A stretch of DNA of 64,000 nucleotides, from assembly GCF_019710745.1 (NCBI RefSeq), contig NZ_JAHKJW010000001.1:162759-226758 (forward strand). The letters are read 5' to 3'. The notes beneath the pieces are model-generated. The model had not been told where the DNA came from. It ran no database searches and saw nothing but the letters and a program-made list of their open reading frames with translations. Of this stretch, positions 50,792-58,892 are shown piece by piece. The stretch is from Streptomyces beigongshangae. Lineage in GTDB: Bacteria > Actinomycetota > Actinomycetes > Streptomycetales > Streptomycetaceae. The first letter of the stretch is position 1. Each line of letters begins with the position of its first letter. The position numbers were made by a program, and so were the translations under genes.

Positions 50792-51202
50792 ATGTCAGAC
50801 TACGAGTCGTACGAACTGCTCGGTTTCGACAACGTCCTCCTCCCCGTCGGCGATCTCGGCGAGGCCGTGGACTTCTACCGGCGGGCCGGGTTCGAGCTCG
50901 GGGTGCGGCTCGACGAGGCCGGGATCGCCGTCCTGAAGGTCGGCAAGGAGACACCCGGTGTGCTGCTGCGCCTGGAGGAAGGGCTCCACCACCGGCCGCC
51001 GGCCTGGGCGACGCCCCGGGTGTGGCTGGAGGTGCGGGACGCGCGGGGAACGGCCGACACCCTCGCCGCCGCGGGCGTCCAGCCCCTCGACGCGCCCCTC
51101 TCCGTGGCCACCGGCTGGACCGTCGAGGTCGCCGACCCCTGGGGCAACGTCATCGGGTTCACCGACTACACCAAGCGGCCGGAACTGGCCCGCACCGCCT
51201 GA
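50792..51202 (+). CDS. VOC-superfamily (glyoxalase-fold) protein
   Basis: Protein of 136 residues with the paired beta-alpha-beta-beta-beta modules of the VOC fold: VLLPVGDLGEAVDFYRRAGFELG at the front and ADPWGNVIGFTDYTKRPE at the end. Members include glyoxalases, bleomycin-type resistance proteins and dioxygenases. Metal ligands are not obvious, so a binding-protein role is possible. Convergent neighbours are unrelated. Start ATG at 50792 appears leaderless. Confidence 0.88.
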   Translation: MSDYESYELLGFDNVLLPVGDLGEAVDFYRRAGFELGVRLDEAGIAVLKVGKETPGVLLRLEEGLHHRPPAWATPRVWLEVRDARGTADTLAAAGVQPLDAPLSVATGWTVEVADPWGNVIGFTDYTKRPELARTA

Positions 51203-51236
51203 GCCGCACATCACATCCGCACCCCCCACGGGCAAC

Positions 51237-51297
51237 TTGAACGTGTTCAAAAACAGGTCTACATTCTCTCTCGACAGCGCGTTTTGAACGCGTTCAA
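51237..51297 (+). promoter_or_regulatory. Promoter with two TetR-type operators
   Basis: -35 TTGAAC (51237-51242), exact 17-nt spacer, -10 TACATT (51260-51265). Operator 1 TTGAACGTGTTCAA (51237-51250) covers the -35; operator 2 TTGAACGCGTTCAA (51284-51297) lies just after the predicted start point. The TetR gene at the end of the operon (52256) is the likely ligand. Confidence 0.7.
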
Positions 51298-51319
51298 GAA
51301 ATCGGGAAAGGGTGGGGAC

Positions 51320-51727
51320 ATGGACCTCACGGTCGTCGCGTACGTCATATACCTGCTGGTCAGTGTGGCGCTGACGGTCTGGGTGGCGCGAACGCTCAGT
51401 CACCACGGCCGGGTCTTCCTCGCCGATGTGCTGCACGGGAACGAGAAGCTCGCGGACGCCGTCAACCACCTCCTGGTGGTGGGCTTCTACCTGGTGAACC
51501 TCGGCTTCGTGGCGCTCTACCTGAACCAGGACGACAGCGTCGCCGACGCCCGCGGGGTGTTCGAGGCCCTGTCGACGAAGCTCGGTGTGGTGCTCCTGGT
51601 GCTGGGCGCCATGCACCTGGGCAACGTGTACGTGCTCAACAGGATCCGGCGCCGCGGGATCATGGAGCGCGAGCAGCTGCCGCCCGTGCCACCGCAGGGC
51701 TGGGTCGCGCCGACGGCCGGCGCGTGA
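51320..51727 (+). CDS. Small membrane protein of a TetR-controlled operon
   Basis: Protein of 135 residues with three or four hydrophobic segments: TVVAYVIYLLVSVALTVWV, HLLVVGFYLVNLGFVALYL and LGVVLLVLGAMHLGNVYVL. Not assigned to a named family. GGTGGGGA precedes the ATG at 51320. It overlaps the DCC-family gene (GTGA), so the two products probably act together in the membrane; a redox or electron-transfer role is conceivable but unproved. Confidence 0.8.
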   Translation: MDLTVVAYVIYLLVSVALTVWVARTLSHHGRVFLADVLHGNEKLADAVNHLLVVGFYLVNLGFVALYLNQDDSVADARGVFEALSTKLGVVLLVLGAMHLGNVYVLNRIRRRGIMEREQLPPVPPQGWVAPTAGA

Positions 51728-52245
51728 GCGCGGTGACCACCGCCGCCGGACCGGACCGGGACGCCGCACGCGTCCCGGTCCGCGGGCTCACCGTCCTGTA
51801 CGACGCGCAGTGCTCGCTCTGCGCCTTCCTGCGCGACTGGCTCGTACGGCAGCGGCAGCTGGTGCCCCTGGAGCTGGTCGCCGCCGGGTCGGCGGAGGCC
51901 GGGCGGCGCTTCCCCGGGCTCGACCACGCCGCGACCCTCGAAGAGATCACCGTCGTCGGTGACGCGGGCCAGGTCTACCGGGGCGCGGCCGCCTGGGTCG
52001 TCACCCTGTGGGCGCTCGCCGACCACCGCCCGACGGCCCACCGCCTCAGCACCCCGGCCGGGGCCCGCCTGGCACGGGGCGCGGTGCTCGCCGCCGCCAG
52101 GTGGCGCGAGGGGCAGCGGGCGCGCCGGGAGGGCGCGTGGGGCGGACGGACGTACACCGCCGCCGACGGGTGGAGGTACGACCGGGCCGCGGGCTGGACC
52201 TACGACCCGCCCGCCTGCGACGGCGGCACCTGTCCGCCTCGTTAG
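51724..52245 (+). CDS. DCC-family (DUF393) thiol-disulfide oxidoreductase-like protein
   Basis: Protein of 173 residues. It starts with the family hallmark VLYDAQCSLCAFLRDW, with Cys30-x-x-Cys33 as the putative redox pair, then a thioredoxin-like strand VPLELVAAG and FPGLDHA. The C-terminus is a Gly/Tyr-rich extension (WGGRTYTAADGWRYD) ending in ACDGGTC, with two more cysteines. Such proteins are thought to be thiol oxidoreductases of unknown target. Second gene of the operon. Confidence 0.85.
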   Translation: MSAVTTAAGPDRDAARVPVRGLTVLYDAQCSLCAFLRDWLVRQRQLVPLELVAAGSAEAGRRFPGLDHAATLEEITVVGDAGQVYRGAAAWVVTLWALADHRPTAHRLSTPAGARLARGAVLAAARWREGQRARREGAWGGRTYTAADGWRYDRAAGWTYDPPACDGGTCPPR

Positions 52246-52255
52246 GCTCTGTACC

Positions 52256-53110
52256 GTGCCCCCAGCGAACGACAGTGCCCCCAGCCCGGACGGTCCCGCG
52301 GCGCCGGAGGGTCCCGCGGCGCCGGGCGGTCCCGCGGCGCCCACGGGCTCCGGCCGCTCCGGCCCTTCGCGTACGCCCGCCAAGAGCGAGCAGACCCGCG
52401 CCCTGATCCTGGAGACGGCGATGCGCCTCTTCCAGGAGCGGGGCTACGAGAAGACGACGATGCGGGCCATCGCCCAGGAGGCCGGGGTCTCGGTCGGCAA
52501 CGCGTACTACTACTTCGCCGGCAAGGAACACCTGATCCAGGGCTTCTACGACCGGCTCGCCGCCGAGCACCGGGTGGCGGTCCGCGAGGTCCTGGACCAC
52601 GAGAGGGACCTGGAGGCGCGGATCGCCGGGGTCCTGAAGACCTGGCTGGACGTGGCGGCGCCGTACCACGAGTTCGCGGTGCAGTTCTTCAAGAACGCCG
52701 CCGATCCGGACAGCCCGCTCAGCCCGTTCTCCGCGGAGTCGGAGCACGCGCGCGTGGAGGAGATCGCCGTCTGCCGCGAGGTGCTCGCCGGGTCGAGGGC
52801 GAAGGTGCCGGAGGAGCTGCGGGAGGTGCTGCCCGAGTTGCTGTGGCTCTCCCAGATGGGCCTGGTCCTGTACTGGATCTTCGACCGGACGGAGGACCGC
52901 GAGCGCAGCTACCGCCTCGCCGAACGCGGCGCCCGCCTCACCTCGCTCGGTGTCTCGCTGGCCCGCTTCCGTGTACTGCGCCCCCTGGTGCGCGAGGTGC
53001 ACGAACTGTTCACGGACTTCCTGCCGGGGATGACGGGCGCGCTGCCCGACCCCGCCAGGAAGTCCGCCGCGGAGCCCGCCGGGGGGTCCGCCGGGAAGTC
53101 CGCGAAGTAG
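52256..53110 (+). CDS. TetR-family regulator, probable autorepressor of the DCC operon
   Basis: Regulator of 284 residues with a Pro/Ala/Gly-rich 45-residue N-terminal extension, then the HTH ALILETAMRLFQERG and AIAQEAGVSVGNAYYYF. The ligand domain ends in a Lys/Ala/Gly-rich tail. The two operators upstream of the operon suggest autoregulation, though GTG 52256 also has TAGGCT 7 nt before it, a possible internal leaderless promoter. Ligand unknown. Confidence 0.9.
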   Translation: MPPANDSAPSPDGPAAPEGPAAPGGPAAPTGSGRSGPSRTPAKSEQTRALILETAMRLFQERGYEKTTMRAIAQEAGVSVGNAYYYFAGKEHLIQGFYDRLAAEHRVAVREVLDHERDLEARIAGVLKTWLDVAAPYHEFAVQFFKNAADPDSPLSPFSAESEHARVEEIAVCREVLAGSRAKVPEELREVLPELLWLSQMGLVLYWIFDRTEDRERSYRLAERGARLTSLGVSLARFRVLRPLVREVHELFTDFLPGMTGALPDPARKSAAEPAGGSAGKSAK

Positions 53111-53149
53111 CACCCCTTCGACCCCTTCGGCGGTGCCTGTCCGGCGCGG

Positions 53150-55648
53150 TCAGTTCACCGGGTCCAGCTCGTCCTCCGCCAGCTCCACGTCGTACACCAG
53201 CGGTTCCCGGGCCACCAGGACGCGGCGGGTCCTGGACGGGCGGTCCCCGGCCGTCACGGCCAGCAGGTACCGGCCCGGGAGCGGGACCGAGACGATGTAC
53301 GAGCCGTCGGCCAGGGACGTCACCCGGTCGAGACGGCCGCCGTCCTCGGAGAGCAGCGTCAGCGCGGCGCCCTCGACGGGCGCGCCGTCCGGGGTACGGA
53401 CGAAGCCGTGGACGACGGTGGAACCACCGGCGCGGGCGGGCACGGCGAGGGCCGGCACGCGCGCGGAGGTCCCGGCGGCCGCCTCCTCGCGGGGCTCCAC
53501 CGCCAGGTGCGGCAGCCGCTTGTCCATCGCCGCGGGCAGCCACCAGTTGGCGTTCCCCAGGAGGTGCATCGCGGCCGGTACCAGGGCCGTCCGCAGGATG
53601 AACGCGTCCAGCGCGACCGCCGCCGCGAGCCCGATGCCCGCCATCGCGCCCTCCATGTCGCCGCTGAGCACGAACGCGGAGAACACGCAGATCATGATCA
53701 GGGCCGCGCAGTTGATGACCCGGCCGGTCTCGGCGAGGCCGACGCGGACCGCGCGCGCGTTGTCCTTCGTGTGCACCCACTCCTCGTGCATGCGGCTCAC
53801 CAGGAACACCTGGTAGTCCATCGAGAGCCCGAAGAGCAGCGACAGCATGATGACCGGCAGGAAGGCGGTGATCGGCCCCTCCTTGCCGACGCCGAGGAGT
53901 TCCGTGCCCCAGCCCCACTGGAAGATCGCGACGAGCACCCCGAAGGAGGCGGCGGCCGCGACCAGGTTCATCAGGGCGGCCGTCAGCGGCACCACCAGGG
54001 AGCGGAAGGCCACCATCAGCAGCAGGAAGCCGAGGGTGATGATCGCCGCGACGAAGTAGGGCAGCCGGTCCCCCGTGACGGCCGCGAAGTCCTTGAAGAC
54101 GGCGGTCACCCCGCCCACGTGGGCCTCGGTCCCGGACGCGGGGATCACGTCGTCCCGCAGCCGGTCGATCAGCCGGTCCGTCTCCTCGGACTGCGGTGAC
54201 GTGGTGGGCACGACCTGGATGACCGTGATGTCCCGGGCGGGCGGCGCGGCGGCGACCCGCGCGACCCCCTCGGTCGAGCGGATGGCGGAGACGAGCGCGT
54301 CCACGCCGCCACCGGACCCACCACCGGCTCCGGTGGATCCACCGGTCCCGCCGACCCCACCCGTCCCGCCGTCCACGACCACCTGGAGCGGGCCGTTGAA
54401 GCCGGGGCCGAAGCCCTCGGCCAGCAGGTCGTACGCCTGCCGGGTGGTCGTGGAGTCCTGGTGGTTGCCCTGGTCGGTGGCGCCGAGCCGGAGCGACAGG
54501 ACGGGCAGCGCCAGGACCGTCATGACGAGCAGGGCCCCGGCCGCGACGGACCGCGGCCGCCGCTGCACGTACCCGGACCAGCGGGCGGCGAGTCCGCTCG
54601 CCTCCTCCGGCTCCGGTCCCGCGGCGGCGAGCCGGCGGCGCTGCCCGCGGCTGAGCACGCGCATGCCGAGCAGCCCGAGGAGCGCGGGCAGCAGGGTGAC
54701 CGCGGCCAGCACGCTCAGCACGACCGTCAGCGAGGTGGCGACGACCACGCCGTCCAGGAAGCGCATGTTCATCACCAGCATCCCGGCGAGCGCGATGCAC
54801 ACGGTGCCGCCGGCGAACAGCACGGCGCGGCCCGAGGTGTCGAGGGCCGTGACGGCGGACTCCTCGGGCTCCATGCCGCGCAGGACGCCCCGGCGGTGCC
54901 GTGTGACGATGAACAGGGCGTAGTCGATGCCGACGCCGAGGCCGATCAGCGAGCCGAGCAGCGGCGCCACCTCGGGCACGTCGGTGACATGGCTGAGCAG
55001 TGAGGTCGCCATCAGGCCGGTGCCGAGGGCCGCGACCGCGACGACGAGCGGCAGGAGCATGGAGAGGACCGAGCCGAAGGCCAGGAAGAGGACGACCGCG
55101 GCGGCCAGGATGCCGACCATCTCGGCGAGGCCGGTGGGCGGTTCCTGGATCCGGGTGATCGCCTGACCGCCCAGCTCCACCCGGAGCCCGGCGCGTTCGG
55201 CGTCCCGCGCCGTGTCGACGACGTCCTGGACGAGCGCCTTCGGGACCCCGTTGGCCTGCTCGGTGAAGGTGACCTGGGCGTACGCGATCCGCCCGTTCCC
55301 GCTGATCTGCGCGGCCCCCTGCCCGGCGTACGGGCCGGCGACCTCGCCGACGCCCTCCATCCGGCCGATCTCCTGGAGGGCGGGCTCGATCCGGGAGCGT
55401 ACGGAGGCGTCCCGCACCGTCCCCTCGTCGACCTTCCACACCACCGTGTCGGTGTCGCCCGACCGCTCCGGGAACGCCTTCTCCATCAGGTCGTACGCGC
55501 GCGTGGAGTCCGTGTTCGGAAGGGTGAAGGTGTCCGCGTAGTTCGTGCCCGCGGCGGAGCCCGCGAAGCCCAGTCCCAGCAGCGCCCCCACCCAGAGGAG
55601 CAGGACCACCGACCGGTGCCGGTAGCACCACCGTGCCAATGTCGTCAC
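53150..55648 (-). CDS. MMPL-family RND transporter with C-terminal carboxypeptidase-regulatory-like domain
   Basis: Large membrane exporter of 832 residues with about twelve helices in the MmpL layout: an N-terminal helix then a large extracytoplasmic loop (~35-165), a helix cluster with GLGVGIDYALFIVTRHR, a second loop and a second cluster with LLFGLSMDYQVFLVSRMHEEW. These proteins export lipids, siderophores or glycolipids. The last ~105 residues (VHGFVRTPDGAPVEGAALTLL) form a beta-sandwich of the CarboxypepD_reg kind, an unusual addition. Divergent from a two-component system. Confidence 0.92.
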   Translation of the reverse strand: MTTLARWCYRHRSVVLLLWVGALLGLGFAGSAAGTNYADTFTLPNTDSTRAYDLMEKAFPERSGDTDTVVWKVDEGTVRDASVRSRIEPALQEIGRMEGVGEVAGPYAGQGAAQISGNGRIAYAQVTFTEQANGVPKALVQDVVDTARDAERAGLRVELGGQAITRIQEPPTGLAEMVGILAAAVVLFLAFGSVLSMLLPLVVAVAALGTGLMATSLLSHVTDVPEVAPLLGSLIGLGVGIDYALFIVTRHRRGVLRGMEPEESAVTALDTSGRAVLFAGGTVCIALAGMLVMNMRFLDGVVVATSLTVVLSVLAAVTLLPALLGLLGMRVLSRGQRRRLAAAGPEPEEASGLAARWSGYVQRRPRSVAAGALLVMTVLALPVLSLRLGATDQGNHQDSTTTRQAYDLLAEGFGPGFNGPLQVVVDGGTGGVGGTGGSTGAGGGSGGGVDALVSAIRSTEGVARVAAAPPARDITVIQVVPTTSPQSEETDRLIDRLRDDVIPASGTEAHVGGVTAVFKDFAAVTGDRLPYFVAAIITLGFLLLMVAFRSLVVPLTAALMNLVAAAASFGVLVAIFQWGWGTELLGVGKEGPITAFLPVIMLSLLFGLSMDYQVFLVSRMHEEWVHTKDNARAVRVGLAETGRVINCAALIMICVFSAFVLSGDMEGAMAGIGLAAAVALDAFILRTALVPAAMHLLGNANWWLPAAMDKRLPHLAVEPREEAAAGTSARVPALAVPARAGGSTVVHGFVRTPDGAPVEGAALTLLSEDGGRLDRVTSLADGSYIVSVPLPGRYLLAVTAGDRPSRTRRVLVAREPLVYDVELAEDELDPVN

Positions 55649-55813
55649 GCCTCAACGCCCCCTAGTAGTACGTCGGTTGTCGGTCCGTCCCCCGGGTCCT
55701 GCGGCTCAGCATCGGGCGCGGCGCGGTCCCTGGACACGATCCGGCCATGACTCTCAAGGAACTCCAAGGGGAGAGCCGGTCCCGTTGTCGGTGCCCGCGC
55801 CGATACTGGGGCC

Positions 55814-56503
55814 ATGACCGCTCACGAGGGGGCGACCGTGCTGGTCGTCGAGGACGAGCCGAGCATCGCCGACGTCCTGGCCATCGCCCTGCGCTACCAC
55901 CGCTTCGAGGTGATGACGGCCGGTACCGTCCGCCGGGCCCTGACGCTGGCCGAGCGCACCCGCCCGGACGCGGCGCTCCTCGACGTGATGCTCCCGGACG
56001 GCGACGGCCGGGCGCTGGGCCGCGAACTGCGCGCGACCCGGCCCGACCTGGCCCTGGTGTTCCTCACCGCGCGGGACGCGCCCGCGGAGGTCGTCGGCGC
56101 GCTCGCCTTCGGCGACGACTACATCACCAAGCCGTTCAACATCGACGAGGTGATCGCCCGGATCACCGCCGTCCTGCGCCGCACCCGCCCGGCCGACGTC
56201 CTGCCCCAGCGTCCGCCGCTGCGCTACGGCGACCTGGAGCTGGACGAGACGACGTACTCGGTGCACCGCGCGGGCCGCACGGTCGAGCTGACCCCCACCG
56301 AGTACGCCCTGCTGCGCTTCCTGGTGCGCAACGGCGGGCGGATCGTGCCCAAGGAGCAGCTCCTGCGGCACGTCTGGCAGTACGAGCACCCGGCGGAGTC
56401 GACCGTCGTGGAGACGTACATCAGCTATCTGCGGCGCAAGCTCGACACCCTCGGCGCACCGGTGATCACGACACGCCGGGGCGTCGGGTACGGGCTCGCA
56501 TGA
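55814..56503 (+). CDS. OmpR-family response regulator
   Basis: Two-component regulator of 229 residues. The receiver domain has VLVVEDEPSI, phosphoacceptor Asp57 in ALLDVMLPDG, the switch Thr in FLTARD and Lys in ITKPFN. The winged-helix domain ends in VETYISYLRRKL and TTRRGVGY. It overlaps the histidine kinase by 4 nt (ATGA), so the pair is coupled. Divergence from the MMPL gene across 165 nt makes that transporter a candidate target. Confidence 0.95.
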   Translation: MTAHEGATVLVVEDEPSIADVLAIALRYHRFEVMTAGTVRRALTLAERTRPDAALLDVMLPDGDGRALGRELRATRPDLALVFLTARDAPAEVVGALAFGDDYITKPFNIDEVIARITAVLRRTRPADVLPQRPPLRYGDLELDETTYSVHRAGRTVELTPTEYALLRFLVRNGGRIVPKEQLLRHVWQYEHPAESTVVETYISYLRRKLDTLGAPVITTRRGVGYGLA

Positions 56504-57984
56504 TCTTCCGGCGCGGCCCCGGCCCCATCCGTATCCCCGGCCGCAGTCACGGCCACGGTCACGGCCTCCACTCGCTGCGCGGCCAGCTGACCCTGGCCAA
56601 CGTGGCGCTGCTGGCGCTGGGCATCGTCATGGCGACGGCGGTGAGCCTGATGGGCATGCGGTACTACCTGCTCGACCAGGTGGACTCGGAACTGCTGGGG
56701 ATGCGGGACTCGCTGGGCAGTACGCGGCTGACCGCACGGGAGATCGACTCGCTGAGCGCGCTGGCCTTCATCCGCGACGGGAAGGTGCCGCAGGCGCAGG
56801 GCCCGCCGGACGCGGACTCCCTCTTCGCGGTGGTCGACGCGGACGGCAGGCCCATGACGCTCCGCTCCTTCGAACCGACCTCCAACCAGCGTGCCCTCGC
56901 CGCCGCGGTGGGCGATCCCGGGACGGTCACCGGCGACGCGGACCCCCGGGACGTGACGGTGGACGGCTCCCCGTTCCGGGTCGTCGGCGCGTCCCTGCCG
57001 GACGGCACCGTCGTCCTGATCGCCGGTTCGACCGACGCGCTGCACACGGGCATGGCCAGGGCGCTCAAGCTCGACCTGTTCTTCGGTGTCCTGCTGCTGG
57101 GGCTGCTCGCCGTCCTGACGATGCTCAACGTGCGGCGGCGGCTGCGGCCCCTGGAGGACATGGTGGAGACCTCGTCGGCGATCGCCGAGGGGGACCTGGC
57201 CCGCCGGGTGCCGTCCAGCCACCACCCCACCCAGGAGGTCGAGCAGCTGCGGCTCGCCCTCAACTCGATGCTCCACCAGGTCGAGTCGGCGTACCGCACC
57301 CGGGAGCGGAGCGCGGCCCAGCTGCGCCGCTTCGTCGCGGACGCCTCGCACGAGCTGCGCACACCGCTGTCGGCGATACGCGGCTACCTCCAGCTGTACG
57401 AGAAGGGCATGCTGCGGGAGCCGGCCGAGCGCAGGCGCGCCTGGGACCGGATGACCGGGGAGGCCGACCGGATGGGCCGTCTGGTCGACGAACTGCTCAC
57501 GCTGGCCCGCCTCGACCAGCAGCCCGAGCTGCGGTTCAGGAACGTCGACCTGAGCCGGCTGGTGCGGGACGCGGCGGAGGACCTGCGGGCGCAGCAGCCG
57601 GGGCGGCCAGTGTCGGTGCGGGCCGAGGGAGCCCTCCTCGTCCGCGCGGACGAGTCGGGACTGCGCCAGATACTGGGCAACCTCATGGCGAACGTGCGCA
57701 CGCACACACCGGCCGAGGTGCCGGTCGCCCTCGATCTGTCACGGACCGGCGGGGTCGTGCGGCTGCGTGTCGCCGACGAGGGGCCGGGGCTGGCCGAGGA
57801 GGACGCCGCGCGCATCTTCGACCGGTTCTTCCGGGCGGGCGGGGGTGCGGGGAGTGGTCTGGGGATGGCCATCGTGCAGGGGGTGGCCGTGGCGCACGGG
57901 GGCGAGGTGACGGTGCGGACGTCGCCCGGCGAGGGGCTGGCGGTGACGGTCGCGCTGCCCGCGCGGGTGTGCGGGGAGGGGTGA
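56500..57984 (+). CDS. Sensor histidine kinase
   Basis: Membrane kinase of 494 residues. A His/Gly-rich N-terminus (RSHGHGHGLHS) precedes helix 1 (LANVALLALGIVMATAVSL, ~30-48). An extracytoplasmic sensor region (~50-185) follows, then helix 2 (FFGVLLLGLLAVLTML), HAMP, the dimerisation domain with phosphoacceptor His284 in DASHELRTPLS, and an ATPase domain with N-box QILGNLMANV and G-boxes. The signal is unknown. The His cluster could bind metal. Confidence 0.95.
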   Translation: MIFRRGPGPIRIPGRSHGHGHGLHSLRGQLTLANVALLALGIVMATAVSLMGMRYYLLDQVDSELLGMRDSLGSTRLTAREIDSLSALAFIRDGKVPQAQGPPDADSLFAVVDADGRPMTLRSFEPTSNQRALAAAVGDPGTVTGDADPRDVTVDGSPFRVVGASLPDGTVVLIAGSTDALHTGMARALKLDLFFGVLLLGLLAVLTMLNVRRRLRPLEDMVETSSAIAEGDLARRVPSSHHPTQEVEQLRLALNSMLHQVESAYRTRERSAAQLRRFVADASHELRTPLSAIRGYLQLYEKGMLREPAERRRAWDRMTGEADRMGRLVDELLTLARLDQQPELRFRNVDLSRLVRDAAEDLRAQQPGRPVSVRAEGALLVRADESGLRQILGNLMANVRTHTPAEVPVALDLSRTGGVVRLRVADEGPGLAEEDAARIFDRFFRAGGGAGSGLGMAIVQGVAVAHGGEVTVRTSPGEGLAVTVALPARVCGEG

Positions 57985-58049
57985 CGGAGGGTTGGGAGGG
58001 CGTGGGGGTTGTGCGCGTGTGGTGCTCTGCGGGGCGGTGGGGGGCGGGC

Positions 58050-58078
58050 GCGCAGTTCCCCGCGCCCCTCACGGGGCG
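58050..58078 (+). repeat. Dispersed palindromic intergenic repeat, copy 4
   Basis: GCGCAGTTCCCCGCGCCCC followed by TCA and GGGGCG, between the kinase and the RsbW-like gene. Confidence 0.75.
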
Positions 58079-58094
58079 GCCACTCCCGCCGGGG

Positions 58095-58505
58095 TCACGG
58101 GACGCTCGGGGCCGGGACCAGGGCCCAGATCGTCTTGCCGTGTCTGCCTCCGCTCCACACCCCCCAGGCGGTCGTGAGGGACTCGACCAGTCTCAGGCCC
58201 CGCCCCGACTCCTCCTCGTGGTGTCCGTTCTGCCGCAGCCGGGGCGGTACGGAGCTGTCGTCGGAGACCTCTATCAGGCAGGAACCGTCCGCGAGGGTGG
58301 TCACCGCCACCTCGAACTCCCGCTCCGGCAGCGGCGCGTGCCGTACCGCGTTCGTCACCAGCTCGGACACCAGCAGCACCACGTCCTCGAACGCCGGTTC
58401 ACCCGCGCTGTGCCCCCAGTCCGACAGGTGGTCGCGCACCCGGCGCCGGGCGACCGCGACGGACGCCGGATGCCGGGGCAGCCGGAACGAGTTGCGTCTC
58501 AACAC
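58095..58505 (-). CDS. RsbW-like anti-sigma-factor serine kinase / ATP-binding protein
   Basis: Protein of 136 residues with a HATPase_c_2 domain: VLLVSELVTNAVRHA is the N-box, EVSDDSS the G1-like box, and GRGLRLVESL the G2 box. Such proteins phosphorylate STAS antagonists in partner-switching circuits, or act as orphan ATPases in Streptomyces. The STAS protein at 7751 is far away and not demonstrably linked. The GTG start at 58505 has AGGAG six nt upstream. Monocistronic. Confidence 0.9.
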   Translation of the reverse strand: MLRRNSFRLPRHPASVAVARRRVRDHLSDWGHSAGEPAFEDVVLLVSELVTNAVRHAPLPEREFEVAVTTLADGSCLIEVSDDSSVPPRLRQNGHHEEESGRGLRLVESLTTAWGVWSGGRHGKTIWALVPAPSVP

Positions 58506-58892
58506 GTCTGCTCCTCACCCCGCGCACGCTTCCGTCACACCATGCTGCGTGGTCGGCACCCGGCACGTCACCCGTGCAATTGCGGCCCAGCGTGAACGCG
58601 TCAGGCCCGGAATCGGCGACTCCCCGCGCGGCTCCACGAGCGGAGACCGCCGTGCCGTCCGGGAGGCGCCCCGCGCATGCGCGTCCCCGCTGCTCAGCGC
58701 GTGGTTCCCGCACGGGCGCGGCGGGCCGGCGGTGCCCTGTGCCGCGCCCGTGCCCCGGACCGTGTGCGGGTCGCCCGCCGTACGGTCCCACCGGACGTGC
58801 CGGCGACTGTCCGGAACCCGCTGGCCGGCGGTACGCCGCGGGCGGGGCCCGATACCCGGCCCCGCCGCGCCCGGACCTGCTTCAGGCGTGCT
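58506..58892. other. Intergenic region, nothing recognised
   Basis: 387 nt between the start of the RsbW-like gene and the end of the metallophosphoesterase gene. Open frames across it lack family features. The promoter of the RsbW-like gene must lie at its left side. No strong hairpin seen. Confidence 0.5.
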
